Assembly: GCA_964497615.1 (NCBI GenBank)
Contig: CAZCEC010000010.1
Span: forward strand, 1 to 64,000
Length of the DNA: 64,000 bases
Direction: 5' to 3'
Origin: CAZCEC01 sp964497615
Lineage (GTDB): Bacteria; Chloroflexota; Anaerolineae; Anaerolineales; UBA6663
Shown: one piece after another, positions 40,669-50,234 of the stretch
How positions within the stretch are numbered: position 1 is the first letter of the stretch
How the letters are laid out: every line of letters begins with the position of its first letter
Program-made: the position numbers and the translations under genes
The notes under the pieces: generated by a model
What the model was told of the DNA's origin: nothing
The model's database searches: none
The model's input: the letters and a program-made list of their open reading frames with translations, nothing else

Positions 40669-41859
40669 ATGAAATCCATGTTGCGCGCCAGCTTGTTTGT
40701 GTTGCTTGCCGTGACTCTGGCCTGGCCGGCGGCGCTGCCCGCCGCAGCCGCCCCCGCCCCAGCGGCCCCCGCCGCCGATGGCCCCAACCTGCTGCAGAAC
40801 CCCGGCTTTGAAACCCCGTATGGCAAACAGTGCTGCCAGCCGAACGAGCCCGGCGCGGAAATCGACGAAGTGCAGGTGGCGCATGGCTGGCGCGGCTGGT
40901 GGCTGGAACCCGACCAGGACCCCTATCACCCCAGCCAGTGTGCGGGCTGCACCGCCTGGCACCGGCCCGAGTTTCGCGACGCCAACTGCGGGCCGGTGTG
41001 CGCCAACCGTGTGCGCAGCGGCGGCAACGCGCAGAAGTATTTCACTTTCTACAGCGTCCACGATGCGGGCATGTACCAGCAGGTGGGCGGCATCGCGTCT
41101 GGCGCGCGGGTGCGCTTCAGCGTCTACTTGCAGGGCTGGTCCAGCAGCACGCATGACGCCCACTCGGTCAACCCCTCGCCGCTAAACATGCGCGTGGGCA
41201 TCGACCCCTTTGGCGGCGACAACCCTTACAGCGGCAACATCATCTGGACCGCGCCCTTCGATACTTACGACACCTGGGGCCTGTATACCGTGGAAGCCGT
41301 GGCGCGCAACAGTGTCGTGACCGTCTTCACGCGCTCCACCCCCACTTGGGGCGTGCCCCACAACGACATCTACGTGGATGATGCCAGCCTGGTGGTGGTC
41401 GGCGCGGCGCCGGCCACCGGCGGCGGCAGCCCGCCCGCGCCCACCGCCACGCCCGTGCCTGTCACCGGCTATCGCTATGTGGTGCAGCCCGGCGACAACT
41501 ACTTCCGCATCGCGCGCCGGTTCGGCATTACGGTCTCGTCCATCTACATCGCCAACAATGTCACCAACCCCAACCTGCTAAAGGTCGGCACGGTGCTCAT
41601 CCTGCCCGGCGTCACCGGCCCGGCCAGCGGCCCAGCGCCCACGTCCGTGCCCGCCGGGCCGGGCCCAGCGCCAACGGCCACGCCCGCCACCATCAACCCG
41701 GCTTCGATCCCCGGCGCATTCCAATACACGGTGGTGCGCGGCGACAATCTGTTCCGGCTGTCGCGGCGGTTCAACACCACGGTGGCGCGCATCAAGCAGC
41801 TCAACAACCTGGTGGGCGACATCATCTACATCGGACAGGTGCTCTGGATTGCACCTTGA
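40669..41859 (+). CDS. Secreted LysM protein, two LysM domains
   Basis: The 396-residue protein has a signal peptide, then a Cys-rich carbohydrate-binding-like domain starting LLQNPGFETPYGKQCC and ending DIYVDDASLVVVG. Two LysM domains follow, YVVQPGDNYFRIARRFG and YTVVRGDNLFRLSRRFN, joined by Pro/Thr linker. It should bind peptidoglycan or a surface glycan. ATG 40669 is preferred; a TTG at 40660 lies too near the AGGAG. The gene follows the GT39-like one by 9 bp, and its paralogue is next. Confidence 0.85.
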   Translation: MKSMLRASLFVLLAVTLAWPAALPAAAAPAPAAPAADGPNLLQNPGFETPYGKQCCQPNEPGAEIDEVQVAHGWRGWWLEPDQDPYHPSQCAGCTAWHRPEFRDANCGPVCANRVRSGGNAQKYFTFYSVHDAGMYQQVGGIASGARVRFSVYLQGWSSSTHDAHSVNPSPLNMRVGIDPFGGDNPYSGNIIWTAPFDTYDTWGLYTVEAVARNSVVTVFTRSTPTWGVPHNDIYVDDASLVVVGAAPATGGGSPPAPTATPVPVTGYRYVVQPGDNYFRIARRFGITVSSIYIANNVTNPNLLKVGTVLILPGVTGPASGPAPTSVPAGPGPAPTATPATINPASIPGAFQYTVVRGDNLFRLSRRFNTTVARIKQLNNLVGDIIYIGQVLWIAP

Positions 41860-41873
41860 TTGAGGATATCCGT

Positions 41874-43382
41874 ATGAAGCTCAAGGCCCTCCGTCTGGTA
41901 GTGCTGGCGGCGGTGGTATTGGCGGCACTGCCCGCGACCGCCGCCCCGCCCGCCCAGACCAACCTGGTGACCAACCCCAGCCTGGAAACCTTCTCGAACG
42001 GGGTGGCCACCGGCTGGGAGCCGTGGTGGCAGACCATCACCAACCCTGGCGACGGCAGCCTGAACTACGCCTTGAAGCCCGACTTTGTCTCGGAGGCCAA
42101 CCCGGTGTTCGTGCAGGCCGGCGGTGCCTCGCAGCACATCGGCCGCAACTGGGACCCGTGGCACGCCGGCATCCGGCAAACCATCACCGTGCCGGCCGGC
42201 GCGACGGTACGCATCACGGCCGCGGGGCGGGTGCGCGCCTCCAGCGAGGACTACCCCGCCCCCTCCGACAGCGCGGTGCAGGCGCGCCTCCAGGTCGGGG
42301 CCGAGCCGAACGGCAGCATCGACTGGGCGGCCTCCACGGTGAAGTGGTCGGGCCAGGGCAACCCGCACGATGCCTGGGGCACCTTGACCGTGGACGTGAC
42401 GGCGGGCGCGGCCGGCAAGGTCACCATCTTCCTCTCTGCCGACTTCCGCGGCGACAGCCGTTTCCACCTGGACGTGTGGTGGGACAACGTCTCGGCGACG
42501 GTGGTGGGCACCACCCCGGCCAACACCCAGGCGCCGGGCGCCACCAGCCCGCCCGCGGCCACCACCACCGGCGGCAACACCCAGCCCACCAGCCCGCCCC
42601 CGGCCTCCACCGCCTTCCTGACGCCCACGCCCGACGCGGACGGCAACATCATCTACGTCGTGCAAGAGGGCGACACCCTGTGGGGCATCTCGGCCATCAC
42701 AGGGGTGAGCGTGGACCAATTGCGCGCCCTTAACGGCCTGACCTCGGACATCATCAGCGTGGGCCAGCGGCTGATCATCGCCCAGGCAGCGCCCTCGGCC
42801 AGCGCGACGCCGACCACCGACCCCAGCGCGCCCACCGCCGACCCGAACGCCACCGCCACCACCGACCCGGCCGCCCCGCCGCCCACCCTCACCCCCGCCG
42901 CCACCGAGCTTGCCCAGGCGACGGAGGAGGCGCGAACCGGAACGGTGTGCGCCTTGCTCTACAACGACGAGAACGGCAACGGTGTGCGCGATGCCACCGA
43001 GGCCCTGCTGCCGGGCGGGCAGTTGAGCGTCGTGGACATCGCCTCCGGCGCGCCGGTGCAGGCTTACACCACTGACGGCCTGAATGAGCCGCACTGCTTC
43101 GCGGACCTGCCCGAGGGCCAGTACACGATCTCCTCCGCGGCCCCGGCGGGCTATAACCCCACCACGGTCACCTCCACGCCTCTGGATGTCAGTGCCGGCT
43201 CAACCTCGGCCCTGGAATTTGGGGCGCAGCCGAGCGCGGCGGTGATTGACCAGCCGCCGGCCCCGCCGGGCAACAGCAACCAGGCCCTGCTGACGGCGCT
43301 GCTGTTCGCGGGCGGCGTAGTGTTCCTGTTGCTGGCGGCGGGCGTGGGCGGTCTGCTGTTCCTGAGGCGGCCGAAGGCATAA
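41874..43382 (+). CDS. LysM and SdrD-like domain surface protein, C-terminal anchor
   Basis: The 502-residue protein has a signal peptide, a beta-sandwich domain opening TNLVTNPSLETFSNGVATGW like its upstream neighbour, a Thr/Pro linker and one LysM domain (YVVQEGDTLWGISAITG). A second Pro/Thr region is followed by an SdrD/CnaB-like domain (LLYNDENGNGVRDATEALLP), then a hydrophobic helix and RRPKA, a membrane anchor with cytoplasmic basic end. It probably links the wall or glycan coat to the cell membrane. GAGG lies before the ATG. It and the previous LysM gene are likely paralogues. Confidence 0.85.
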   Translation: MKLKALRLVVLAAVVLAALPATAAPPAQTNLVTNPSLETFSNGVATGWEPWWQTITNPGDGSLNYALKPDFVSEANPVFVQAGGASQHIGRNWDPWHAGIRQTITVPAGATVRITAAGRVRASSEDYPAPSDSAVQARLQVGAEPNGSIDWAASTVKWSGQGNPHDAWGTLTVDVTAGAAGKVTIFLSADFRGDSRFHLDVWWDNVSATVVGTTPANTQAPGATSPPAATTTGGNTQPTSPPPASTAFLTPTPDADGNIIYVVQEGDTLWGISAITGVSVDQLRALNGLTSDIISVGQRLIIAQAAPSASATPTTDPSAPTADPNATATTDPAAPPPTLTPAATELAQATEEARTGTVCALLYNDENGNGVRDATEALLPGGQLSVVDIASGAPVQAYTTDGLNEPHCFADLPEGQYTISSAAPAGYNPTTVTSTPLDVSAGSTSALEFGAQPSAAVIDQPPAPPGNSNQALLTALLFAGGVVFLLLAAGVGGLLFLRRPKA

Positions 43383-43401
43383 GGCCATCCACACCTGACG
43401 A

Positions 43402-43489
43402 CCGACGACGGACGACCGGCGGCGGACGAAAGACCAAGGACGAAGGACGGCAGACGAGTGCGCCATCGCTTCGTCCTTCGTCTTTCATC
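43402..43489. repeat. Inverted family D repeat before the giant membrane gene
   Basis: GACGACCGACGACGGACG and GACGAAAGACCAAGGACGAAG (43429-43449) face CTTCGTCCTTCGTCTTTCAT (43470-43489). The right-hand part is within the first codons of the next gene (FVLRLSSF). Confidence 0.55.
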
Positions 43490-46400
43490 CTTTATTGCTA
43501 ACCCCATCCTTCTGGGGGTCGTCGCCGCCGTGCCCCTGCTGGCCAACGGCGGCTTCCTGCTCACGCGCGGCGGCGGTGACAGCCCCTTCCTGCTGCTGCG
43601 GCTCCACCAACTGCTGCGGGCGCTGGGCGCGGGCCAGTTCCCGGCGCGCTGGATGCCCGATGCGGCCCTGGGCTTCGGTTACCCCTTCTTCAGCTACTAC
43701 GCCTCGTTTCCCTACTACTTGGCCGCGGCGCTCCAGGCGTATGGCTTCTCGTTCGTCGCGGCCCTCAAGCTGACGCAGATCGCGGCGCTGGCGGTGGGCG
43801 CGGCGGGCATGCACGCCTGGGCGCGACAACTGCCGTCTGGCGGCGCGGCGAAGGGGCTGGGGCGCGCGGGCGCCTGGCTGGCCGCGGCCGCCTACACCTT
43901 TGCGCCCTTCCACCTGGCGAACCTGTATGTGCGCGGCGACTCGCTGTCTGAGCTATGGGCGATGGCCTGGTTCCCGTGGGTACTGAGGGCGGCGCAGGCC
44001 TGCGCGGCGCGGCCGGGCTGGGGCCGGGCGCTGGCGCTGGCCGGGACAATGGGGCTGCTCATCTTCACGCACAACATTTCGGCATTGAACTTCATGCCGT
44101 TTGTGATTCTGTATGTGCTCTTGCTTGTGCTTCCACTGCCAGCAAGCTCTCACCGCGAAGAGCGCGGAGCACACAGCGATTCTGTAGCGGCGGGATTTAT
44201 TCCCGCTGGCCCGGCCCCGGACGGCGGCGGGACAGATGAACCCGCCGCGCGGCATTTCAGGACCCGGCAACGGTGGCCGTGGCGGCTGGCCGTCGCGGGG
44301 GCGGCGCTGGCGTGGGGCCTCGCGCTCGCGGCGTTCTTCTGGCTGCCCGCGCTGGCGGAGATTGGGGCCGTGCAGCCGGCGGACCTGACCGCCGGATACT
44401 TCTTTTACGGCAACCACTTTCGCGGGGCTGATCTCATTCAGCCCACCCTGTTCTACAACGCGGACACCGGGCCGGGGCTGCCGACTCCGTTTGCGATGGG
44501 GCTGGCGCAGACGGCGCTGGCGGCGCTGGGGCTGTGTGCCCTGTTCGTGCGGGCGTGGCGGGCGCGAGGCTGGACGCGCGGCGACACGTTCTTGCTGGCG
44601 GGGCTGGCACTGAGCACCTACATGCTGACGCCGGCCTCGGCCTGGGCGTGGGAGCGGCTGCCGCTGTTGGCGTTCACGCAGTTCCCGTGGCGGTTCCTGT
44701 CCATCCAGGCGCTGTTCACGGCGGCGGCGACGGGGCATCTGGTTCCCCTGGGGGGCGAGGGCGAAGCATTCGCCCACGAGTCAGCGGCAGGCCAAACGCG
44801 ATGGCGGCGCATGCTTCGCCCTTCGGGCGTGGCGGCGGTGCTGGGCGCGGCGCTGGCGCTGTTTGGCCTGGGCGGGCTGCGGCCGGAGTTCATCCCGCTG
44901 GCGGATGCGGATGTGACGGTGGAGCGCTTGCAGGTGATGGAGTACTTCACCGGCAATTTGGGCAGCACGATTGGGTACGAGTATTTGCCGCGCGGGGTCT
45001 CGCCCCGGCCCTTCACGTCGGACGAATTGCTGGGGCGGCCAGCGACGCTTAAGGTATTGGCGGGCGTGGCCGAGGGCGCGCGGCTGTGGCAGCGCGGCGA
45101 AGCAGAGGGCTGGACCATCACGGCAACGGCCGGGCCGGCGCGAGTCGCGGTTCCGATCTACTTTTGGCCGGGATGGCGCGTAAACGTGGATGGGCAGGCA
45201 GTCGATGCCAGCGCCGTGGACGGGCTGGGCTGGATCAGCTTTGAAGTGAGCGCGGGGACGCACACGGTGGAACTGCGACTGGCACGCACGCCGATGCGGG
45301 CGGCGGGGGAGATAGTCAGTCTTGTCTCACTGCTGGCAGCAATTGGCATCGGGCTGTGGAAACGCACTCACCGCAGAGAACGCGGAGAGCGCGGAGATAA
45401 AGTGGAGGAATCGAGAAAGGAGTCCATGGATCGCGCCGCGACAACGGATCGGCGGATAGGTGCGGCCACCACAGGAGGCAGTGCGGCGGCGCGGCGGTAT
45501 AGGTGGGCGGTCGCTTTAGGGGTGCTGCTGGTGGCCGGGGCCGTGGCGCTGCGGGCGTGGCCGGAGGCGAGGCTGGACAACCGGCCGGTGTCGATGGACT
45601 TCGCGCAATTGGCCTATCCGCACCGGGACGAGGTGCGCTTCGCGGGCGGGGCACGGATGGCTGCCATCACGTACTCGCACACGCGGCTTCAACGCGGCGA
45701 CACGCTGCACCTGGAGAGCGCCTGGGCCGGTGCGGGCGGCGCGGTGGTGACGCTGGGGCTTGTGCCCGGCTCCAATCTCATCAGCCAGGTGCCGGTGACG
45801 CTGAGGGCGGCGGCGGCCACGGTGAGCGCGGCTCCGGCGGACGGCGGCGAGGTATGGGTCTCGCATGAGATCACGATCCCCACCGATATCCCGCCGGGTG
45901 CTTACTTCATCACGGTCCAGATGACGGGCGCGGACGGCGCGCCCCAGGCGGCCGTGACACGCGAAGGGCGGGCGCGTGGGCTGGTGCACCTGGGACCGAT
46001 CTGGCTGGATGATGCAGGAGCGGCCAGCAGCGCAGCGGCGCTGGCAGCGTTTGGGCCGGGCATGGCGCTGGCGGCGGCGAGCGCGGACGGCGCGGTGGCG
46101 GGCGTGGTGGACATTCACCTGGCATGGGCAGCGGTGCAGGTGCTGGGGGCGAACTATAACGTGGGCCTGCGGCTGCGGGATGCGGCGGGTTTCGAGTGGG
46201 CGGGGTCGGATTCGCAACTGGCCTACGGGTTCTACCCGACGTTCATGTGGCAGGCGGGCGAGGTGGTGCCTGACTTCTACCGATTGAAGACGTTGCCCGG
46301 CACACCACCGGGTGTGTATTTGATCGACGTATATGTTTATGATCCGGTCAGCGGGGCTAGCTTGGGCGAGACCTATCGCTTCCCGGCGGTCGTGACGGCC

Positions 46401-47228
46401 CATACGCCGCGCGAGGACCGAGCCGCGCAAACGATGCTGACGCCGGAGTTAGGGCTGGGGGCCGTGACCTTGCCCGAACACTTCAATCAAGGTGAAGCGC
46501 CGGAGGTAAAGGCAGAGTGGCTGACAAGCGGCCGTCCCGCTGCCAACTACCGGGCCCAGTGGACGCTCATTGGGCCGAGCGGCGAGCGCATGTCGCAGAT
46601 CCAGGAATTGGCGGCGGGCGCGCGCACCTCGCAATGGCTGGACGAGGCCTTCATCCTGGGGCGGGCGCGGCTGGGCACCGAGAGCACCCTGCCCCCCGGC
46701 CGCTACACCGTGACCCTGGCACTCGTAGATGAGGCAGGCGCACTCGCCAGCGCAGAAGTGAGCGTGGGCGAGGTGGAAGTCTTGGGCCGGGCGCGCAGCT
46801 ACACGGTGCCGCCGCTGGAGCACCCCGTCGCCGCGACCTTTGGCGAGACGCTCACCCTCCACGGCTACAACCTTGACCGGACCGATGCAGCGCTGCGGCT
46901 GGACCTCGTGTGGGGTGCCTTGAGAGCGCCGGGGCGCGACTACAAGTTCTTTGTTCACCTTTACAATGAGGCGGATGGGTTCGTGGCCCAGCAGGTGGAT
47001 TCCGTCCCGCTCAACTTCACCTATCCCACCGTGCTATGGACGGCGGGCGAGGTGGTGACGGACACGGTGACGTTTGACCTGGCCGCGCTGCCGCCGGGGA
47101 GCTACGGGATCGCGGCGGGGTGGTACGACCCGAACACGCCGGATCTGGCGCGCCTAGCGGCCCGCGACGCGGCCGGCGCGCGCCTGGACGGCGACCGGGT
47201 GCTCTTGGAGAGGGTCGGGATTCCGTAG
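43458..47228 (+). CDS. Giant YfhO-like membrane glycosyltransferase-fold protein
   Basis: The 1256-residue protein has about 12 membrane helices in its first 650 residues (for example LLGVVAAVPLLANGGFLLTR, GYPFFSYYASFPYYLAAALQ). The rest holds external beta-sandwich domains with repeats like FYPTFMWQAGEVVPDFYRL and FTYPTVLWTAGEVVTDTVTF. The plan suits GT-C-like/YfhO enzymes that decorate surface polymers. GTG 43458 lies in a family D repeat. Two in-frame insertions of dispersed repeats occur: residues about 231-265 (families B and A) and 635-680 (family B), in hydrophilic loops. Sugar and acceptor unknown. Confidence 0.7.
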   Translation: MRHRFVLRLSSFIANPILLGVVAAVPLLANGGFLLTRGGGDSPFLLLRLHQLLRALGAGQFPARWMPDAALGFGYPFFSYYASFPYYLAAALQAYGFSFVAALKLTQIAALAVGAAGMHAWARQLPSGGAAKGLGRAGAWLAAAAYTFAPFHLANLYVRGDSLSELWAMAWFPWVLRAAQACAARPGWGRALALAGTMGLLIFTHNISALNFMPFVILYVLLLVLPLPASSHREERGAHSDSVAAGFIPAGPAPDGGGTDEPAARHFRTRQRWPWRLAVAGAALAWGLALAAFFWLPALAEIGAVQPADLTAGYFFYGNHFRGADLIQPTLFYNADTGPGLPTPFAMGLAQTALAALGLCALFVRAWRARGWTRGDTFLLAGLALSTYMLTPASAWAWERLPLLAFTQFPWRFLSIQALFTAAATGHLVPLGGEGEAFAHESAAGQTRWRRMLRPSGVAAVLGAALALFGLGGLRPEFIPLADADVTVERLQVMEYFTGNLGSTIGYEYLPRGVSPRPFTSDELLGRPATLKVLAGVAEGARLWQRGEAEGWTITATAGPARVAVPIYFWPGWRVNVDGQAVDASAVDGLGWISFEVSAGTHTVELRLARTPMRAAGEIVSLVSLLAAIGIGLWKRTHRRERGERGDKVEESRKESMDRAATTDRRIGAATTGGSAAARRYRWAVALGVLLVAGAVALRAWPEARLDNRPVSMDFAQLAYPHRDEVRFAGGARMAAITYSHTRLQRGDTLHLESAWAGAGGAVVTLGLVPGSNLISQVPVTLRAAAATVSAAPADGGEVWVSHEITIPTDIPPGAYFITVQMTGADGAPQAAVTREGRARGLVHLGPIWLDDAGAASSAAALAAFGPGMALAAASADGAVAGVVDIHLAWAAVQVLGANYNVGLRLRDAAGFEWAGSDSQLAYGFYPTFMWQAGEVVPDFYRLKTLPGTPPGVYLIDVYVYDPVSGASLGETYRFPAVVTAHTPREDRAAQTMLTPELGLGAVTLPEHFNQGEAPEVKAEWLTSGRPAANYRAQWTLIGPSGERMSQIQELAAGARTSQWLDEAFILGRARLGTESTLPPGRYTVTLALVDEAGALASAEVSVGEVEVLGRARSYTVPPLEHPVAATFGETLTLHGYNLDRTDAALRLDLVWGALRAPGRDYKFFVHLYNEADGFVAQQVDSVPLNFTYPTVLWTAGEVVTDTVTFDLAALPPGSYGIAAGWYDPNTPDLARLAARDAAGARLDGDRVLLERVGIP
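44149..44206. repeat. Family B and A repeats inside a coding sequence
   Basis: CTCACCGCGAAGAGCGCGGAG (44149-44169) and GTAGCGGCGGGATTTATTCC (44184-44203) sit back to back in a loop of the giant membrane protein, in frame. The same families occur between genes at 55937-56014 and at 3484/9714. Confidence 0.55.
45366..45402. repeat. Family B repeat inside a coding sequence (9-bp period)
   Basis: CTCACCGCAGAGAACGCGGAGAGCGCGGAGATAAAG has a 9-bp period (CGCAGAGAA, CGCGGAGAG, CGCGGAGAT), i.e. three codons, coding R-R-E-R-G-E-R-G. It is a loop after the last helix of the same giant gene. Confidence 0.55.
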
Positions 47229-47252
47229 CGGTTTCATCAACGGACAAGCCGG

Positions 47253-48932
47253 ATGAAGCGAATTGAGAACCGCTATCGGCGGATCGTGTTTTTCTTCGCG
47301 GGCGTGATTGCCAGCCTGATCTGGTGGGAGTTGGTGCTGCCGCGCCTTGGCCTGCGCCGGATCGCGGAACGCACGCGCGCGGACCGCTTGCGGCGCAGCG
47401 CGGCCGGCTTTCGGGCGCTGGCAGTGCGGCTGGGCGGGGTGATGATCAAGGTTGGGCAGTTCCTCTCGGCGCGGCCGGACGTGCTGCCGGAGGTGGTGAC
47501 GAGCGAGCTGGCTGGCCTGCAGGATGAGGTGCCGCCCGAACGCTTTGACGACATCCGGCGCGAGGCCGAAACCGAGCTGGGCGCGCCGCTGCTTGAGCGC
47601 TACCTCACCTTCGACGAGACGCCGCTGGCCGCCGCCTCGCTGGGGCAGGTGCACCGCGCCACCCTGCCGCCGGCTGAGGCTGGGGCCGAGCCGGCGCGGG
47701 TGGTGGTTAAGGTGCAGCGGCCCAATGTGGAATTGCTCATCGCCACCGACCTGGAAGCGCTGCGCACGGTGGGCAACTGGCTCAGGCGCTACCCGCCCAT
47801 CCGCCGCCGGGCCGATGTGCCGGCGCTGCTGGCCGAGTTCACCCGCGTGCTGTACGAGGAGATTGATTACCTGGCCGAGGGGCGCAACGCCGAGACCTTC
47901 GCCGCCAATTTCCAGGGCGACGTGAAGGTGAAGGTGCCGGCGGTGTACTGGACGCACACCACCCGGCGCGTGCTGACCCTGGAGGACGTGTACGCCATCC
48001 GCATCGGCGAGTACGACGCGATCACGGCGGCCGGCATCGACCGGGCCGAGGTGGCCGAGCGCTTGTTCCACACCTACCTGACCCAGATCTTCACCCACCA
48101 CATCTTCCACGCCGACCCGCACCCCGGCAATCTGTTTGTGCTGCCCCTGCCCATGCCGGCGCCCGACGAGACGGGCACGGTCCCGGCGCGGCCCTGGCAG
48201 TTGATCTTTGTCGATTTTGGAATGGTGGGCCGGGTGCCCCCCACCCTGCGCGACGGCATGCGCGAGATGGCGATTGGCGTGGGCACGCGCGATGCGGCCC
48301 GCCTGATCCGCGCCTGTCAACTGCTGGGGGTGCTGCTGCCGGGCGCGGATATGACGCTGCTGGAGCAGGCCTCCGCTCAAGTCTTCGAGCGTTTTGGCGG
48401 GCTGGACATGGCCGCCCTGCGGCAGATCGACATGCGCCAGATGACCGAGTTCGCGCGCGAGTTCCGCGGCCTGCTGTACAACATGCCGTTTCAACTGCCG
48501 GAGGACATGATCCTGCTGGGGCGCACGGTGGCGATCCTTTCGGGCATGTGCACCGGGCTGCACCCGCAGTTCAACTTGTGGACGGAGGTGGCGCCCTTCG
48601 CGCAGCGGCTGGCCGCCTCCGAGGCCGCCACCGGGCTGGGCGATTGGCTGGCCGAGGCCGGCAATTGGCTGCGGACGGCGGTGGGGCTGCCGAACCAACT
48701 GGCCCAGGCGCTGGCCCGGCTGGAGCGCGGCGACCTGAGCGTGGGCGCGCCGCGCGTGGAGAACCGCCTGCGCGGGATCGAGACGGCGCTGCGGCGGGTG
48801 GCGGGGGCAGTGATCTTCGCGGGGCTGCTGCTGGCTGGTGTGCAGCTCCGGCTGGCCGGCGAGGCGGCCGCGGGGGCGGCGCTGCTCATCGCTGCGGCGC
48901 TGGCGGCGGGGTGGATGCTGCTCGTCAGGTAA
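47253..48932 (+). CDS. UbiB/ABC1-family atypical kinase
   Basis: The 559-residue protein starts RRIVFFFAGVIASLIWWELV (one helix), and has the family's LGGVMIKVGQFLSARPDVLP (the KxGQ motif), LQDEVPPERF, AASLGQVHRATLPP (Ala-rich loop), VVVKVQRPNVELL (Lys), FHADPHPGNLFVL and IFVDFGMVGRV (metal Asp). Two C-terminal membrane helices end it. UbiB-type kinases support ubiquinone and other quinone or lipid metabolism; their substrate is unclear. It is 24 bp after the giant gene but likely an independent unit. Motifs are all present, so it should be active. Confidence 0.9.
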   Translation: MKRIENRYRRIVFFFAGVIASLIWWELVLPRLGLRRIAERTRADRLRRSAAGFRALAVRLGGVMIKVGQFLSARPDVLPEVVTSELAGLQDEVPPERFDDIRREAETELGAPLLERYLTFDETPLAAASLGQVHRATLPPAEAGAEPARVVVKVQRPNVELLIATDLEALRTVGNWLRRYPPIRRRADVPALLAEFTRVLYEEIDYLAEGRNAETFAANFQGDVKVKVPAVYWTHTTRRVLTLEDVYAIRIGEYDAITAAGIDRAEVAERLFHTYLTQIFTHHIFHADPHPGNLFVLPLPMPAPDETGTVPARPWQLIFVDFGMVGRVPPTLRDGMREMAIGVGTRDAARLIRACQLLGVLLPGADMTLLEQASAQVFERFGGLDMAALRQIDMRQMTEFAREFRGLLYNMPFQLPEDMILLGRTVAILSGMCTGLHPQFNLWTEVAPFAQRLAASEAATGLGDWLAEAGNWLRTAVGLPNQLAQALARLERGDLSVGAPRVENRLRGIETALRRVAGAVIFAGLLLAGVQLRLAGEAAAGAALLIAAALAAGWMLLVR

Positions 48933-48947
48933 AGTAAGTTGGTTGAG

Positions 48948-50213
48948 TTATGGCTGAAACACTGGCTGCCAGCCCTCGTCCACATCCAGGATGAGAGCAC
49001 CGGTAAGGTCGTAGAGGTGTACGCGGCTGGCGGGCGCGGCGAAATCTGGCGCGCTGGCAACGGCGAAGCGATCGCCGGCGGCGTTGAAGGATGGGTTGCT
49101 GTAGAAGCCGGGCAGGATCAGGCTCTCGCTGCCATCCAGCCCCAGCAGCGAGACCTGCACCCCCAGCATCGTCCCGGCGTTGGCGGCTGCGCACGACATC
49201 ACCTGTCCCTGCGCCAGCAGGGCCAAGCCGTCGGGCGCCCAATCGTAGCTCGTGCCCACCAGGTACGTGTCGTTGGCGGGGTCCTCCAGCGCGGCCAGGC
49301 TAGGACTGGTGACCGTTTGCAGGCCGCTGCCGTCGGCGTTGGCGACGTAGTAGTCGGACAGCCCGGCGCAGGCGCTGAGGTGAGCCGAGGACGAGAAGGC
49401 GAAGCGTGCGCCATCGCGCGAGAAGCGCAGGTCGAAGGGCAGGCGCCCAAAGATGGGCGTGGTAAAGGCGGCCAGCGGCGACAACGCGCCGCTGCCATCG
49501 AGCGACAGGATTTGGGGCACGAACTCGGTGTTGCCCTGCGCGCCCATGAAGTCGCGCGAGACGCCGGTGACGATCAACGCCGAGCCGTCGGGCTGGAAGG
49601 TAGGGCGGCCCCAGCCCCAATTGGTCTGGAACGTCAACTGGCGGGGCGGGCCCACCGCCGGGTCCATCGGCGTGATCCAAACGTTGTCATCGCGGACGTA
49701 GGCGATCTCGAGACTATCGGGCGACCAGTTGGGCGCGCTGCCCGGCCCCAGGTCCACCGGCGTGCCCGCGCCCTCGGCATAGACGACAAAGAGATGGCTA
49801 TCGCCCGTGGCCCAGGAAGTGAAGGCCACAAACTCCCCCGAGGGTGACCACACCAGATCATAGACCGCATCATCAACGCCCGTCACGGTGTACTGGGTGA
49901 CGCCGCCCAGCACGTCCCCGGCAACATTGGCGACGAGCAATTGCCCACCCTGTATATAGGCCAGGAAGGCCGGGCCGGAGGGTGCGAGCGGCGTGTCGGT
50001 GACGGCCGGCGCGGCGGTTGGCGCCTCGGGCGTGTCGCTGGGTGCGGCGGCCTCCGGGGTCGCAGTCGGGCCGGGCGGCGCGGCGGGCGTATCGCTGACA
50101 ACGAGCACCGCGCTGGGGGGCGCCGCCGTGGGCGTGGCCGGCGAGAGCACATTGCAGGCCAGCGCGGTGAGCAGGGGCAAGATCAGCAGGATCGTGGAGG
50201 TGCGGCGAGTCAT
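48948..50213 (-). CDS. Lipoprotein with PD40/TolB-like propeller
   Basis: The 421-residue protein has a lipobox (LTALAC, Cys20), a Pro/Ala/Thr linker and beta-propeller-like repeats such as VWSPSGEFVAFTSWATGDS, WSPDSLEIAYVRDDNVWITP and DLRFSRDGARFAFSSSAHLS. A conserved Cys occurs in LSACAGLSDYYVAN. It resembles the lipoprotein at 4529-5998. It should face outward as a ligand-binding or scaffold protein; a link to the next gene (MBL fold, 22 bp away) is only by position. Confidence 0.75.
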   Translation of the reverse strand: MTRRTSTILLILPLLTALACNVLSPATPTAAPPSAVLVVSDTPAAPPGPTATPEAAAPSDTPEAPTAAPAVTDTPLAPSGPAFLAYIQGGQLLVANVAGDVLGGVTQYTVTGVDDAVYDLVWSPSGEFVAFTSWATGDSHLFVVYAEGAGTPVDLGPGSAPNWSPDSLEIAYVRDDNVWITPMDPAVGPPRQLTFQTNWGWGRPTFQPDGSALIVTGVSRDFMGAQGNTEFVPQILSLDGSGALSPLAAFTTPIFGRLPFDLRFSRDGARFAFSSSAHLSACAGLSDYYVANADGSGLQTVTSPSLAALEDPANDTYLVGTSYDWAPDGLALLAQGQVMSCAAANAGTMLGVQVSLLGLDGSESLILPGFYSNPSFNAAGDRFAVASAPDFAAPASRVHLYDLTGALILDVDEGWQPVFQP

Positions 50214-50234
50214 GCGCGGCCTTTCGATGGCGGC

